From positions 7,086,501-7,150,500 of the forward strand of contig NC_135197.1 of the NCBI RefSeq assembly GCF_050948175.1: a DNA stretch of 64,000 bases. The letters are read 5' to 3'. A program made the position numbers and the translations under genes. The notes under the pieces are model-generated. The model did not search any database and was not told where the DNA came from. It was given only the letters and a program-made list of their open reading frames with translations. Positions 63,367-64,000 of this stretch are shown here, in pieces; positions within the stretch are counted from its first letter, which is position 1; every line of letters starts with the position of its first letter. This DNA is from Xylocopa sonorina. Taxonomy: Eukaryota > Arthropoda > Insecta > Hymenoptera > Apidae.

Positions 63367-64000
63367 CTATGTAGTGGTAGTAACAGTAGTTGTAGTTGTG
63401 GTACTTAAGGGAACATCATCATCTAAAGAATCGTCTTTGCTATGTTCATGTAGTAGAACATACTCTCTAGAGCTGAATCCAAAACGTACCACATCCCTTT
63501 CCAATAATTCATGATATCTTCTTGGTTCTAATTTTACATTATTTACAAACGTACCATTCGCAGACTCTAAATCTATCAGATATGGGCGAATTCGTCTGCC
63601 TTCTCCACCACCCTCTTTTTGAAAAGATACTAAACGATACTGTAAGACAGCATGTTGCTTAGAACACGATGGATGATCTAAAGGTATATCAGCAATTTTG
63701 CGATCTCTACCCATTAAGTATGCTGATTGTCTATGGACAAACAATGTAGGTAAAGCTTTTTCTCCTTTGAATGGATACAACCTCCATCTGCGCTTAGGTT
63801 TTCTTGCATCCGAAGGTTCAGCATACTTAATGACTATACCATTTACAGTGTTTGTATCTTCTGTTAATTTTCCAGATAATTCAAAATTTGGCTTCTCTTT
63901 CTCTTGTGGCTTTGGTTTAGATTCTGTTTTCACAGCTGGTTTACCCCATTCTGGTGAAGGATGATCCTTTCTCATTTTTGCATCCTCAAAATTATTTCTT
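63367..64000 (-). CDS. SNIP1: SNIP1 (FHA-domain protein), 3' part; 5' end outside window
   Basis: At least 202 residues are visible, covering the conserved C-terminal half of Smad nuclear-interacting protein 1. The block starts KPNFELSGKLTEDTN, then KRRWRLYPFKGEK, the FHA core HRQSAYLMGRDRKIADIPLD, HPSCSKQHAVLQYR with the phospho-threonine-binding Ser/His region, LIDLESANGTFVNN, and RFGFSSREYVLLHE. It ends in an acidic patch and a poly-Thr tail. The frame is open on the minus strand to the window edge, through GAG GAT GCA before the first visible ATG at 63975. That ATG is therefore probably internal, and a TTTTGAG/GATG acceptor near 63985 is also possible. SNIP1 is a nuclear spliceosome-associated protein linked to miRNA processing and to Smad and NF-kB repression. 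The usual Arg/Ser-rich N-terminus lies outside. Confidence 0.95.
   Translation of the reverse strand, partial: RNNFEDAKMRKDHPSPEWGKPAVKTESKPKPQEKEKPNFELSGKLTEDTNTVNGIVIKYAEPSDARKPKRRWRLYPFKGEKALPTLFVHRQSAYLMGRDRKIADIPLDHPSCSKQHAVLQYRLVSFQKEGGGEGRRIRPYLIDLESANGTFVNNVKLEPRRYHELLERDVVRFGFSSREYVLLHEHSKDDSLDDDVPLSTTTTTTVTTTT

Noticed and set aside
1..64000. CRISPR arrays, operons or phage-like systems
   Set aside because: Spliced eukaryotic genes throughout; the only tandem array (35847-36063) has no spacers.

Overview
The window looks like insect nuclear DNA, most likely from a hymenopteran and plausibly a bee. The evidence is short GT-AG introns, many small exons, AT-rich intergenic DNA with microsatellites, and protein sequences closest to insect families as I know them. 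The species is an inference I cannot confirm. Most spliced models were built by hand: each junction was checked for GT/AG, for reading phase and for fit to the known family.

Layout. 1-12.6 kb holds no convincing gene and is probably regulatory DNA of the next gene. 13.6-21.6 kb (+) is a bHLH-PAS transcription factor of the single-minded (Sim) family with eight coding exons. 21.6-28 kb is its 3' flank. 28.0-30.05 kb (-) is a two-intron gene for a 105-residue single-pass membrane microprotein that I do not recognise. From 31 to 35.2 kb lies an AT-rich cluster of small housekeeping genes: TMEM267 (-), MYCBP (+, divergent from TMEM267) and prefoldin subunit 3 (-, convergent with MYCBP). Upstream of the prefoldin gene (35.4-36.6 kb) is a nest of repeats: a perfect hairpin, a MITE-like inverted-repeat element, a 31-bp minisatellite and a decayed tRNA-derived element.

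39.65-61.89 kb (+) is a complete sevenless/ROS1-type receptor tyrosine kinase gene: 20 coding exons, about 2584 residues, with signal peptide, small Cys-rich exons, fibronectin III and YWTD-propeller ectodomain, transmembrane segment, kinase and long Ser-rich tail. Its third intron holds, on the opposite strand, a complete intronless PKA catalytic-subunit-like gene (50980-52023), which looks like a retrogene. The window ends in the 3' part of SNIP1 (-), an FHA-domain RNA-processing factor.

The genes do not form one pathway. sim-like and sevenless are developmental genes with large non-coding flanks or introns; the middle cluster is compact and housekeeping. The observations most worth following are the nested antisense kinase, the unrecognised membrane microprotein and the divergent DNA-binding region of the Sim-like protein.
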